In this document: in pieces, positions 6,009-13,481 of the stretch
How positions within the stretch are numbered: the stretch's first letter is position 1
Layout of the letters: every line of letters begins with the position of its first letter
IMG/VR virus record: IMGVR_UViG_3300021197_001267
Location: 1 to 59,778 of that record
Direction: 5' to 3' (one strand)
Origin: a virus
Length of the DNA stretch: 59,778 nt
Program-made: the position numbers and the translations under genes
Notes under the pieces: model-generated
What the model was told of the DNA's origin: nothing
The model's database searches: none
What the model saw: the letters and a program-made list of their open reading frames with translations, nothing else

Positions 6009-7695
6009 GAAAATCAGGGAGGGAGATAAGTCTGAGAAGACAAAGCTTCCTATCGTGTTGTTTTCTGGGGAGTTTAGTGGCAGGAAAGACGACATGCTTA
6101 AGAGGCACAGCGGTCTCATTGTCCTCGACTTCGACCACATTGACATAGACAGGGGCAAGTCTGTCATAGGCTCGGACAAGTATGTTCGAAGCTGTTGGGT
6201 TAGCCCCAGTGGAAACGGCATCAAGGCATTGGTCGAGGTGCTTGAACCATCGCGTCACCGCGACCACTTCCGCAGCCTTCAGCAATACTTCGATAGCCAG
6301 TACGGGTTAGAGGTGGATGGCACAGGCATCAACGAGTCGAGGGCTTGCTTTGAATCATGCGACCCTGACATCGTCATCAAGAACGAGTCGGATGTATTCG
6401 TTGGCATGGTGGCAGAGCAGAGGAACACTGACTACGTACAGGACATCCAGTCTAAGACTGACTACGAGAAGCTGAACATCGCTGCTCGCATGATTAACAA
6501 GGCCAGCGAGGGAGAGAAGCACAGCACATTGATACGCGCATCACATCTCATCGGTGGGTATGTGGCCGCAGGAAGGATTGAAGAAGACGTTGCATTCTTT
6601 GTGCTTGAAAGAGAGATAGAGAAGCATGACGTAGATGACCTTGCCTTGGCAAGAAAGACAATCAAGGATGGCATTGCTCACGGCAAGACCATGCCCATCA
6701 AGGAAATCATTGAGGACGAGGAGAAGATTAAGAGAGACATTCTCTTGCAAGACGGAGACATGTCATTCGTCTCGTCTGACGACTCAGACTTTCAGTGGAT
6801 TGATGACTACAGGGAGGGACGGATTGAGGTTGGCTTGTCGACGGGCAACACAAGGGTAGACAACAACTTCAGATTCAAGAAGGAGTTCGTAATGATAAAC
6901 GGACACAGCAACATCGGCAAGACAACCTTCACGTTGTTCATGATGGTGAGTGCCAGCATCAACCACGGATGGAGGTGGGTTATCTACAGCGCAGAGAATA
7001 GTACAGCGGCTATCAAGATGAAGCTAATGCAGTTCTGTCTGAACAAGCACATCCAGTCTATGGGCTATCAAGAACAGAAGAGAGCTTACGAGTGGGTGAA
7101 AGAACACTTCATCATCCTGAAGAACGATGAGGTCCTGAGTTACACCGACGTGTTGTTGTATGCTGAGAAGCTTCACAGACACAAGGCTATCGACGGCCTG
7201 TTCATCGACCCGTACAACAGCCTTCGCATTGATGGCATGAAGGGCAAGCACCTCAACTCTCACGAGTACCACTATGAGGCAGCCTCTGACTTCTTGACAT
7301 TCAGCAACAGGCTAGGCGTGGCGGTGTGGGTAAACGCTCACAGTGTTACGGAGTCACAACGACAGAAGGATGCTGATGGATACCCAAGAGCTCCATACGC
7401 GGAAGACACAGAGGGTGGGGGTAAGTGGGTGAACAGGGCAGACTGCTTCATCACTCTTCACAGAAAGGTCCAGCACGTAGACCCCAACGTTCGCTTCACA
7501 ACAGAGATGCACGTGCGAAAGGTTAGAGAGACAGATACAGGAGGTCAGCCAACCCCATTCGCAGAACCGTTGTACTTCAGCTTCAACAAAACACACAGCG
7601 CATTCAATCTGGAGGGCCCAGTGCAGACTTTCTTTTCTCCACTAGGTGAACAAGTAGTTGGCAAACAGGCGTCTATTCCCCCTCATCTATTGTAA
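5890..7695 (+). CDS. primase-helicase: VirE_N/BT4734-like domain plus DnaB-like helicase (601 aa)
   Basis: Replicative protein. The N-terminal domain (residues 1-170) begins VTIFPSIHQVQEPTYISLG and contains LPIVLFSGEFSGRKDDMLKR and HSGLIVLDFDHID, matching the VirE_N/BT4734-like domain found fused to primase-helicases in Bacteroidota elements; the D-x-D of LDFDHID is likely catalytic. The C-terminal RecA-like domain has Walker A GHSNIGKTT (338-346), Walker B IDGLFIDPYNSL (about 434-445) and VAVWVNAHSVTES downstream. Start 5890 is favoured because the domain begins there despite a 119-bp overlap with the upstream gene. No DNA polymerase is encoded, so the host enzyme is presumably recruited. 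Confidence 0.87.
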   Translation: MSNQVVTIFPSIHQVQEPTYISLGTALERIKKGKHTTRIEKIREGDKSEKTKLPIVLFSGEFSGRKDDMLKRHSGLIVLDFDHIDIDRGKSVIGSDKYVRSCWVSPSGNGIKALVEVLEPSRHRDHFRSLQQYFDSQYGLEVDGTGINESRACFESCDPDIVIKNESDVFVGMVAEQRNTDYVQDIQSKTDYEKLNIAARMINKASEGEKHSTLIRASHLIGGYVAAGRIEEDVAFFVLEREIEKHDVDDLALARKTIKDGIAHGKTMPIKEIIEDEEKIKRDILLQDGDMSFVSSDDSDFQWIDDYREGRIEVGLSTGNTRVDNNFRFKKEFVMINGHSNIGKTTFTLFMMVSASINHGWRWVIYSAENSTAAIKMKLMQFCLNKHIQSMGYQEQKRAYEWVKEHFIILKNDEVLSYTDVLLYAEKLHRHKAIDGLFIDPYNSLRIDGMKGKHLNSHEYHYEAASDFLTFSNRLGVAVWVNAHSVTESQRQKDADGYPRAPYAEDTEGGGKWVNRADCFITLHRKVQHVDPNVRFTTEMHVRKVRETDTGGQPTPFAEPLYFSFNKTHSAFNLEGPVQTFFSPLGEQVVGKQASIPPHLL

Positions 7696-7704
7696 ACTGA
7701 CAGC

Positions 7705-8187
7705 ATGCAGAGGAAGCCACGCAAGAACCTCACTAGACCGAAGAAGAAAAGTGCCAAGTCACGTAACCTTCGGAGGCACGGCATGCAACTTAAGTCCAAC
7801 CTTGAGACGTACTGTTACGACCAGCTCAAGGAAGTCGACGTTGACTTTGTCTACGAGGGAGAGACGTTTGTTATTCAGGACGGGTTTAGATATGCAGGTA
7901 TCTACTACAAGTCCACGAAAGCGAAGGACTACATGAGGAATGCTACTGGTAACGCAGTGCTAGAGGTCAAGTACACCCCAGACTTCGTGTCTCATAAGCA
8001 CAAGTTCATCATTGAGACCAAGGGTTACGTCCCATCACAACACACCTTCCCTCTTAGGTGGAAGATGTTCCTCAGGTATTTAGTGGAGAATGGAATGGAC
8101 GACTACATGTTGTTCATCCCTAAGAACAAGAAGCAAGTAGACGAAACCATCCAAACAATCTGTCGTGAAATTAAAAACTCTGAGTGA
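7705..8187 (+). CDS. endonuclease, PDDEXK/T7 endonuclease I-like (160 aa)
   Basis: The basic N-terminus (KPRKNLTRPKKKSAKSR) is followed by a nuclease core with EVKYTPDFVSHKHKFIIETKG at about residues 88-108: the P-D...E-x-K catalytic pattern of phage T7 endonuclease I-like resolvases. It is followed by FPLRWKMFLRYLVENG, a helix typical of this group. Likely role: debranching recombination intermediates, in keeping with the ERF/exonuclease genes upstream. Its end overlaps the next gene by 23 bp. Confidence 0.82.
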   Translation: MQRKPRKNLTRPKKKSAKSRNLRRHGMQLKSNLETYCYDQLKEVDVDFVYEGETFVIQDGFRYAGIYYKSTKAKDYMRNATGNAVLEVKYTPDFVSHKHKFIIETKGYVPSQHTFPLRWKMFLRYLVENGMDDYMLFIPKNKKQVDETIQTICREIKNSE

Positions 8188-8380
8188 GATATACTTCTCC
8201 TCCACCTCCGCCATTCAAAGAGATGCCACCGAGCTGTACGAAGAGCTACACACTGAGCTAGGAGAGCCTCATACAAATTGGATTAGAGTTCTTGAGCTAG
8301 TCAAGGAATTCAAAACACGCATGGCTGTCGAACTCGACACCGTGACCACAGCGTGTGACGAATACAACGATACGCCATAA
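8165..8380 (+). CDS. small helical hypothetical protein, GTG start (71 aa)
   Basis: The only start that gives a sensible protein is GTG at 8165, within the end of the endonuclease gene; the next in-frame ATG would leave about 20 residues. Product is helical and acidic (ELYEELHTELGEPHTNW, ELVKEFKTRMAVELDT). Its TAA overlaps the next ATG (TAATG at 8378-8382). No family recognised. Confidence 0.6.
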   Translation: MKLKTLSEIYFSSTSAIQRDATELYEELHTELGEPHTNWIRVLELVKEFKTRMAVELDTVTTACDEYNDTP

Positions 8381-8922
8381 TGAGTAGCTTTCATAAGGCC
8401 AACAGAGCGGGCAAGGAAGGCGAGCTTATGTGGGAGGACCACCTCAAGAAGGAGGGGCACAAGGTGCTCCGCTCAGATGACGTTAGGGGTGATGTCAACC
8501 TATACTGGGACCTTGAGACAGACTCAGGCATTAGGTACGAAGTCAAGTATGATTTGAGTGCTTACGATTACTACCACAAAAGACCCGACCAAACCTGCCC
8601 CAATCTTTTTATTGAGTGCTGGAGCACGGTAAGGAATGAACCATCAGGGTTGTACTCAAGCCTCGGAGAGGCAGACATCTTCGTGTATATCATGAAGCGT
8701 ACCGACAAAGAGGGAAGACATCTTGGGAACTACGCATATTCTTTTTGGTTGGAGCCATTCCTTGTTTGGGTCGAGACTCAGGATAAGATGAAGGGGTTAA
8801 GAAAAGTCTCTTGTTCCAACAAGGGAGACAATAATGCAAAGGGGTGGCTCGTTGGAGAAGAACTGGTTAACGAAAACAAAATCCACAATGGATACATCAA
8901 CAAAATTGAACTCGGTAAGTGA
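8380..8922 (+). CDS. PDDEXK-type nuclease (180 aa)
   Basis: The N-terminal part has GKEGELMWEDHLKKEGHKVL (residues 11-30), then GDVNLYWDLETDSGIRYEVK (37-56): E16, D38 and the E54-V-K56 pair give the catalytic pattern of restriction-endonuclease-fold nucleases, with RPDQTCPNLFIECWS following. It has the compact size of phage Vsr/Hjc-like nucleases. Substrate unknown; adjacent to another nuclease and the primase-helicase, so recombination, repair or host-DNA breakdown are the likely roles. Confidence 0.75.
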   Translation: MSSFHKANRAGKEGELMWEDHLKKEGHKVLRSDDVRGDVNLYWDLETDSGIRYEVKYDLSAYDYYHKRPDQTCPNLFIECWSTVRNEPSGLYSSLGEADIFVYIMKRTDKEGRHLGNYAYSFWLEPFLVWVETQDKMKGLRKVSCSNKGDNNAKGWLVGEELVNENKIHNGYINKIELGK

Positions 8923-9196
8923 CGTCTTCTTTGAGGCTATGAAGGCTGACCGTCAAGATAGAATCATGGAGAGTCTTGTGGCGGAAGAAGCTTTGCTTGC
9001 TGACGGATTCGAGGACGCACTGGTTGGGCACACGCAGGGTCCAAACCTAGTTGCCGTCTATGACTATGACATCTGCATTCAAGTTCTTATGGACAGAGAT
9101 GAGATGAGTTGCATGGACGCAGTTGAGTTCATGGACTTCAATGTCCTTGGTGCATACGTCGGAGAGAAAACACCAGTCTTCGTGTCATGCAGATAA
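8888..9196 (+). CDS. conserved phage protein (102 aa)
   Basis: I chose ATG 8888, preceded by AAATCCACA, over an upstream start inside the previous gene; the overlap with that gene is 35 bp. The second half (AVYDYDICIQVLMDRDEMS, then AVEFMDFNVLGAYVGEKTPV) matches a short family found across many tailed phages, in which the ending GAYVGE.TP.F is the hallmark. No function is known for it. Confidence 0.75.
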   Translation: MDTSTKLNSVSDVFFEAMKADRQDRIMESLVAEEALLADGFEDALVGHTQGPNLVAVYDYDICIQVLMDRDEMSCMDAVEFMDFNVLGAYVGEKTPVFVSCR

Positions 9197-9390
9197 GAGA
9201 CATCCCGTCCCCAGAAAAGAGAGCTCAAGTGCACGAGCTTCTCAGGTTGAATGCTGAATATCAGGCAGCCAATGTATGCGTCACTAATTCAGCAGCTCGG
9301 CAAAAAGAAATCAATGACCATTGTTACAGAGAGTTCATTGCCCCAATGAAGGACATCTGCACGGGGTTCTTCAAATCTATTTCAACGTAA
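9187..9390 (+). CDS. small hypothetical protein (67 aa)
   Basis: ATG 9187 overlaps the previous gene by 10 bp. Helical, 67 residues, with two cysteines and no recognised domain. It is the last gene before a promoter-like box and terminator. Confidence 0.65.
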   Translation: MQIRDIPSPEKRAQVHELLRLNAEYQAANVCVTNSAARQKEINDHCYREFIAPMKDICTGFFKSIST

Positions 9391-9395
9391 TGGAT

Positions 9396-9403
9396 TATAT
9401 TTG
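9396..9403 (+). promoter_or_regulatory. -7 promoter box TATATTTG
   Basis: TATATTTG fits the Bacteroidota TAnnTTTG -7 element. I see no good -33 TTTG at the usual 19-21 bp spacing. Transcription would start near 9410, ahead of a hairpin and a terminator. Confidence 0.5.
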
Positions 9404-9409
9404 AATCGT

Positions 9410-9476
9410 TACACAGGGATGGCGCTGTGGAACTTCGCTACTAGAGGGGGTTGAGCAATAGGCTCGCCCCCTTTTT
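9410..9476 (+). ncRNA. candidate short transcript of about 65 nt (hairpin plus terminator)
   Basis: Between the TATATTTG box and the terminator lies a perfect hairpin: CACAG (9412-9416) pairs with CTGTG (9425-9429). No start codon or usable ORF lies in this interval. The unit could be a small RNA, or simply an upstream-operon terminator that happens to follow a promoter-like word. Confidence 0.35.
9446..9476 (+). terminator. rho-independent terminator
   Basis: GGGGG (9446-9450) pairs with CCCCC (9467-9471) and GAGC (9453-9456) with GCTC (9462-9465), with a small internal loop, followed by TTTTT and a T-rich tail. It separates the replication genes from the secreted-protein pair. Confidence 0.88.
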
Positions 9477-9511
9477 GTTTTTGTAACTTGCCATACTAAC
9501 CTAATCAACCA

Positions 9512-11398
9512 ATGAGACACTTCTTTCTGATGCTTTCCCTTGTGAGTCAGGTAGTTACGGCGCAAGAGTGCCTGGTACTGACCCCAGATGTTTTGCCCAT
9601 GGGCTACTCCAGGTTCGCTGTTGACCTAGAGTCGACGCCTGTCGAGACACTACCCGTGGTGTTCCATGTTGTGCACACTGGTCTTGGAGATGCGAACAAC
9701 ATCTCCGATGAGCAAATAGAATCGCAGGTGGATGTTCTTAATGAGACATTCCTTGATAGCAAGATTCAGTTCTGCATGGCGAGCCGCACCCCTGGGGGAG
9801 TGCCTACAAATGGCATCACAAGATTTGATGGGGGCGTATGGAGCAGCTACCTCGAAGATGGCGTAGCCCAGGGGAGCCCAAACGGTATTGAAGATGCAAC
9901 GCTGAAAGCTTCGGTCGGCTGTTGGAACCCTGATGAATACATCAACATATACGTGGTGTCTGAAATCAACGGTAACAACGGGGGTAGTGGTACTCAGGGG
10001 TACGCATACCTCGGCCCCACTGGTGACTGTAGGGACGGCATCGTGGCCCTGTACAATACAGTAGGCAACGTTGGAGAGCTTAAGCAAGGAAGGGACTTGG
10101 GATACACGGTTGTCCATGAGGTTGGCCACTACCTCAGTCTTTACCACACCTTCTACAACAGCAACGACTGCGAGGAGTCTAACTGTGAGACTCAGGGAGA
10201 CAGGGTGTGCGACACGCCACCTGGATTGGCTTCTAACGGGTGCTCCAATACCTGCCCTGATATCAACGGAAGCAACTACATGGACTACTCGTCACAGAAC
10301 TGCAAGATTGAGTTCACTGAGGGGCAGGCTTGTAGGATGCACGAGTCTTTACAGGGGCCAAGGTCTGCTCTGGTGGTGTCTCCTGCGTGCTTGCCTGTGG
10401 TTGCTTACGACATGACGCCATCCACAGCATACTATCAAGAGCAATGGTGCACTCCTTATCAAGACATCTGGGTGGAGGTGATTAACCAAGGGGTCCAGAC
10501 CATTCCCTTTGTCGACGTGACTCTGTATTGCAACGGTCTCGAATATCTGGAGACGCTCTTTGATGTGGCACCAGGAGGCTACTCGGTCTTCTTTGAGCAG
10601 GTTTACATCGAAGATGCACAGATGTTTGAAGTTCAAACGGCAAGCATTGATGACTACCCAGACAATGATTACGCATCGTGGCCGTTAGAGACTGTAGTGG
10701 GCGACCTATTCAAACTATACGCAGACATCGACACGTGGTCTAATGAGCACAGCTGGATGCTGTTGGATAGCAATGGTGATATCGTAATGGATGACGACTA
10801 TGGTTTCAACGAAGATGGTTTGTACTACTATGAGGCTTGTGTCTTTGACGATTGCTACACATTTGTTGCAGAGGACTACGCTGGCGATGGGTTCTGTACA
10901 GCGGACTTCGGGGAGGAGGGGTGCGACATTGGTAGTGATGGATACCTCGCCATGATAAATCAGGAAACCATTATCTCTATGCCATTTGGATTTGAGTTTG
11001 AGGAGTTCTCTCAAGACTTCTGTAACACCCTGCCAGCCTGTGAGTTAGACTACGACGGCAATGGTTCCATTGGAAACGGAGACATCTTGGTTATGCTCAG
11101 CGAGTGGGCTTGTGACTTTGCTTGTCAGACAGACCCTAACAACGACGGCATCGTAAACGTCCGAGACCTTTTGTACATGCTGTTTAACGTAGGTGAATGT
11201 GACATCGAGATAGAGGATGACTTCTCTGTTGGTACATACATCGACCTTGTGGCAGATGAGGGCATCAATCTGGGAGGTAGAAAGCCAAGAGTATTTGACA
11301 TTCTTGGCAGGGAAATTGATACTCCTTTTGAGCAGCTTGCAACGGGAGTGTATATTTTGAAGTGGAAGAACAAGACAAAGAAAGTATTCGTGCAATGA
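9512..11398 (+). CDS. secreted M43-type metalloprotease with dockerin-like repeats and T9SS type-A sorting domain (628 aa)
   Basis: Signal peptide at residues 1-18 (hydrophobic FFLMLSLVSQVVTA, cleaved before Q). The catalytic domain has VVHEVGHYLSLYHTF: zinc-binding HEVGH at 202-206 plus H212, a Met-turn-like NYMDYS near 255, and the Cys-rich CDTPPG segment, all typical of pappalysin/cytophagalysin-type M43 peptidases. The usual Gly of HExxHxxGxxH is Ser here. Residues 511-560 hold two calcium-loop repeats (DYDGNGSIGNGDIL, DPNNDGIVNVRDLL). The last 45 residues (VFDILGREIDTPFEQLATGV, YILKW) look like a T9SS type-A C-terminal sorting domain. Secretion would need the host T9SS. It lies at the junction of the two arms, a typical moron site, with its own terminator upstream. 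Confidence 0.85.
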   Translation: MRHFFLMLSLVSQVVTAQECLVLTPDVLPMGYSRFAVDLESTPVETLPVVFHVVHTGLGDANNISDEQIESQVDVLNETFLDSKIQFCMASRTPGGVPTNGITRFDGGVWSSYLEDGVAQGSPNGIEDATLKASVGCWNPDEYINIYVVSEINGNNGGSGTQGYAYLGPTGDCRDGIVALYNTVGNVGELKQGRDLGYTVVHEVGHYLSLYHTFYNSNDCEESNCETQGDRVCDTPPGLASNGCSNTCPDINGSNYMDYSSQNCKIEFTEGQACRMHESLQGPRSALVVSPACLPVVAYDMTPSTAYYQEQWCTPYQDIWVEVINQGVQTIPFVDVTLYCNGLEYLETLFDVAPGGYSVFFEQVYIEDAQMFEVQTASIDDYPDNDYASWPLETVVGDLFKLYADIDTWSNEHSWMLLDSNGDIVMDDDYGFNEDGLYYYEACVFDDCYTFVAEDYAGDGFCTADFGEEGCDIGSDGYLAMINQETIISMPFGFEFEEFSQDFCNTLPACELDYDGNGSIGNGDILVMLSEWACDFACQTDPNNDGIVNVRDLLYMLFNVGECDIEIEDDFSVGTYIDLVADEGINLGGRKPRVFDILGREIDTPFEQLATGVYILKWKNKTKKVFVQ

Positions 11399-12396
11399 GA
11401 AAGCTAATTCCTTTTCTGATTCCACTGCTCAGCTTTGGGCAGTGTGACATGGAGATTGTTGGGTTCAACCCCATCTCTACTGACTTAACTATCGCAGTCA
11501 ACGGTGCGCAGTGTGGTGCACCAGCAGACAGCATCGGTGAATTTATCTTGGCCCTTACGTTCAACCCACCCCTAGACGATAATCCTTTCCCTTGTTTCTA
11601 CGATAACGGTTGGGCACTACTCAACTTCCCCTTGGACTTCCCTGGGTTTGAGATAGGTCAAGGTCCTGACAACATCTTACAGGCAGGTGATACCATCACC
11701 TTTAACCTACTTGATACACCATGGGCTGGCAGTGGGGCTGCTCCTTGTTGGATTGACATCTTTCAGAGCGGTTCCTACTACGAGGAATGCTTGGTCATGA
11801 ACGTGTTTCAAATAAATGACAGCGACAACATAACTGGAGAGCCAGGACTTGGAGGATTCCCGTACCCCGACGAAGACATCTTCAACAGCTGGATACAGTG
11901 GTCTCTGAATGGGGCCTGTGACCCACCACCCCCGCCCATTGTGTACGGATGCACTGACATGTTTGCATACAACTACAATGAGTTTGCAACACAGAGTGAT
12001 GGTGGATGTATCTATCAAGGATGCTTAGACCCAGACGCCTTGAACTACTGTGAAGAGTGCACGGTAGAGGGGGAGTGCCTGTACCTTCCTGAAGAAGGTG
12101 AGGACTGCAGCGACCCTCGTGTCTACACCCCAAATACCTTTACTCCTAACGGAGACACTCTTAACGACTACTGGAAGCCAGTGACTCGCAGTGAGTGCTG
12201 GTGGCGGTGGGAGTGCAGGGTCTACAACAGATGGGGTACGCTAGTGTGGGTTAGCTATGACCCTCAGGACAAGTGGCTTGGCAACAGGCTGGGTGCATTT
12301 GTACCTGATGGGGTGTACACCTGGACTATTAAAGCATCTACTTGGGAAAGCCAGAAGGTTATAGAGATGGCTGGAAACGTAACGGTCTTCCGTTAA
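11395..12396 (+). CDS. secreted protein with CHU_C / T9SS type-B sorting domain (333 aa)
   Basis: Start ATG 11395 overlaps the protease stop (ATGA), so the two are translated together. Signal peptide at residues 1-17 (LIPFLIPLLSFGQ). The middle has GCTDMFAYNYNEFATQSDGG, then GCLDPDALNY: the Cys-bearing repeats common in secreted Flavobacteriales proteins. From residue 243 it reads YTPNTFTPNGDTLNDYW, CRVYNRWGTLVW, W.G, PDGVYTWTI: a gliding-motility-associated (CHU_C) type-B sorting domain. It is probably attached to the cell surface or released beside the protease. Its stop overlaps the stop of the convergent minus-strand gene in TTAA. Confidence 0.85.
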   Translation: MRKLIPFLIPLLSFGQCDMEIVGFNPISTDLTIAVNGAQCGAPADSIGEFILALTFNPPLDDNPFPCFYDNGWALLNFPLDFPGFEIGQGPDNILQAGDTITFNLLDTPWAGSGAAPCWIDIFQSGSYYEECLVMNVFQINDSDNITGEPGLGGFPYPDEDIFNSWIQWSLNGACDPPPPPIVYGCTDMFAYNYNEFATQSDGGCIYQGCLDPDALNYCEECTVEGECLYLPEEGEDCSDPRVYTPNTFTPNGDTLNDYWKPVTRSECWWRWECRVYNRWGTLVWVSYDPQDKWLGNRLGAFVPDGVYTWTIKASTWESQKVIEMAGNVTVFR

Positions 12397-12701
12397 TCAC
12401 AGTCCTTTTGACGCAACTCGTCTACTAGAACCTTTAGCTGTTCCACATCCCTCTCTACGTGATTTAGTCTTAGGTTCTGCTCTGCATCGTCAGGCAAGCT
12501 GCCCATCTCCCCACGAGGCCACTTAATTCTAAACTCAGAGTTAAGGTCAATCTCTTGGTTGTGACGCATCGTGTCAATCTCTAGCTTGTTTAGAGCAGAC
12601 ATGATTGTGAAGTAAAGAGTAACAGCGGCCCCTACACCCACAACGATTTGCACCATCCACTTAATGTTGATGCCGAGGTTGGTGTTGTCGTCTATATTCA
12701 C
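12393..12701 (-). CDS. membrane-anchored coiled-coil protein, lysis cassette (102 aa)
   Basis: GTG start at 12701 in a GTGA overlap with the upstream gene. One transmembrane segment spans residues 15-36 (MVQIVVGVGAAVTLYFTIMS); the rest is polar and helical (EQNLRLNHVERDVEQLKVL). It follows another TM/coiled-coil protein and a holin, so it may be a spanin-like or holin accessory protein. This is inferred from topology only. Confidence 0.65.
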   Translation of the reverse strand: MNIDDNTNLGINIKWMVQIVVGVGAAVTLYFTIMSALNKLEIDTMRHNQEIDLNSEFRIKWPRGEMGSLPDDAEQNLRLNHVERDVEQLKVLVDELRQKDCD

Positions 12702-12907
12702 TCCACCTTATTCTTAGCCAGAAGTAACTTGATTTCTTGAATGTCCTTGAGCAACTGCTTAACGTCAGCCTTGAACTCTGCGTTGTCCGCTTCGAGGGCG
12801 TGCACACGAGAGCTCAGTTTCGCATAGTCGTTTTGAAACTTTACCCAGCCCACAACTAGGGCACTAGCTACGGTGAGGAATTCAAAGTGGCTCAAGTTTT
12901 CTAACAT
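12698..12907 (-). CDS. small TM plus coiled-coil protein (69 aa)
   Basis: N-terminal hydrophobic helix (FEFLTVASALVVGWVKF, about residues 8-24), then a heptad-rich helix (LEADNAEFKADVKQLLKDI). The topology resembles XhlA-like haemolysin/holin accessory proteins, with the orientation of membrane and coil segments reversed. Lies in the lysis cluster and is overlapped by its downstream neighbour. Confidence 0.65.
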   Translation of the reverse strand: MLENLSHFEFLTVASALVVGWVKFQNDYAKLSSRVHALEADNAEFKADVKQLLKDIQEIKLLLAKNKVE

Positions 12908-12912
12908 ATCTC

Positions 12913-13044
12913 TTATCCGCTACAAGATTCACAGTCCTCTGGGCTGTCGACATTGCACGTGATAGTACCATCCTTGAGCTTCTGCTCCTGCTCTTGCAAC
13001 TTATCCTGGTCAAGGAAGTCACACCCAAATTCTTCTTCTCTCAT
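12913..13044 (-). CDS. 43-residue Cys-containing peptide
   Basis: Short gene recovered between the holin and the coiled-coil protein. ATG at 13044 overlaps the holin stop (ATGA), and the TAA is at 12913-12915. The product is acidic and contains four cysteines (GCDF, TCN, DCESCSG). It could bind a metal or form disulfides. Function unknown. Confidence 0.6.
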   Translation of the reverse strand: MREEEFGCDFLDQDKLQEQEQKLKDGTITCNVDSPEDCESCSG

Positions 13045-13481
13045 TTTCTAGATTTCTCTATGGTTCTACCAGCAAAATATGCACCGAAAGAGGTTAGCAT
13101 AAGTATCTCTAACAAAGATACATAACTCGCTTTTACATTAAAGGGCAGATAATCAAGTGAGTCCGCTACCATAGTGCCCATAAACATCACCATCAAAGCA
13201 ATCAAAGTAACTGGCCTGATATACTTGGCCAGCTTTATGTCGCTACCCATGTCCGCCTTCCACCTCTCGGTTACGTTGTTTTGAAACTCTACCTCCGCAT
13301 CAATCTGTGCTTTGATTTCTTCTGCGCTCAGGTCAGGCTCTCTGTCAAGTAGGTTCTTAACTACCCCGAGTCCTCCGCTGTCGGGCAGCAGGTCTCCTAC
13401 TGTGTCAAGAACTCCTGGTGCGGCGGTCCTTAGCCACTGGCCTAGCCTTGTGTCCCTTATCTTTTTTTTCTTCTTCTCCAT
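13041..13481 (-). CDS. holin, 3-TM GTA-holin-like (146 aa)
   Basis: Basic start MEKKKKKIRDTRLGQWL, then a soluble amphipathic region. The C-terminal half reads TERWKADMGSDIKLAKYIRP followed by hydrophobic segments (VTLIALMVMFMGTMVA and LEILMLTSFGAYFAG) and ends GRTIEKSRK. The order E..RW..D....RP-TM-TM-G.R..EK matches the 3TM holin family of gene-transfer-agent type. I took ATG 13481 rather than an upstream TTG at 13490. Its start lies inside the end of the DUF5675 gene (77-bp overlap). Confidence 0.8.
   Translation of the reverse strand: MEKKKKKIRDTRLGQWLRTAAPGVLDTVGDLLPDSGGLGVVKNLLDREPDLSAEEIKAQIDAEVEFQNNVTERWKADMGSDIKLAKYIRPVTLIALMVMFMGTMVADSLDYLPFNVKASYVSLLEILMLTSFGAYFAGRTIEKSRK

Noticed and set aside
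9512-12396. Possibility that the protease and its neighbour are host contamination at a contig join
   Set aside because: They are flanked by phage genes with a terminator on one side and a stop-codon overlap (TTAA) with a phage lysis gene on the other; no break in coding style is visible.
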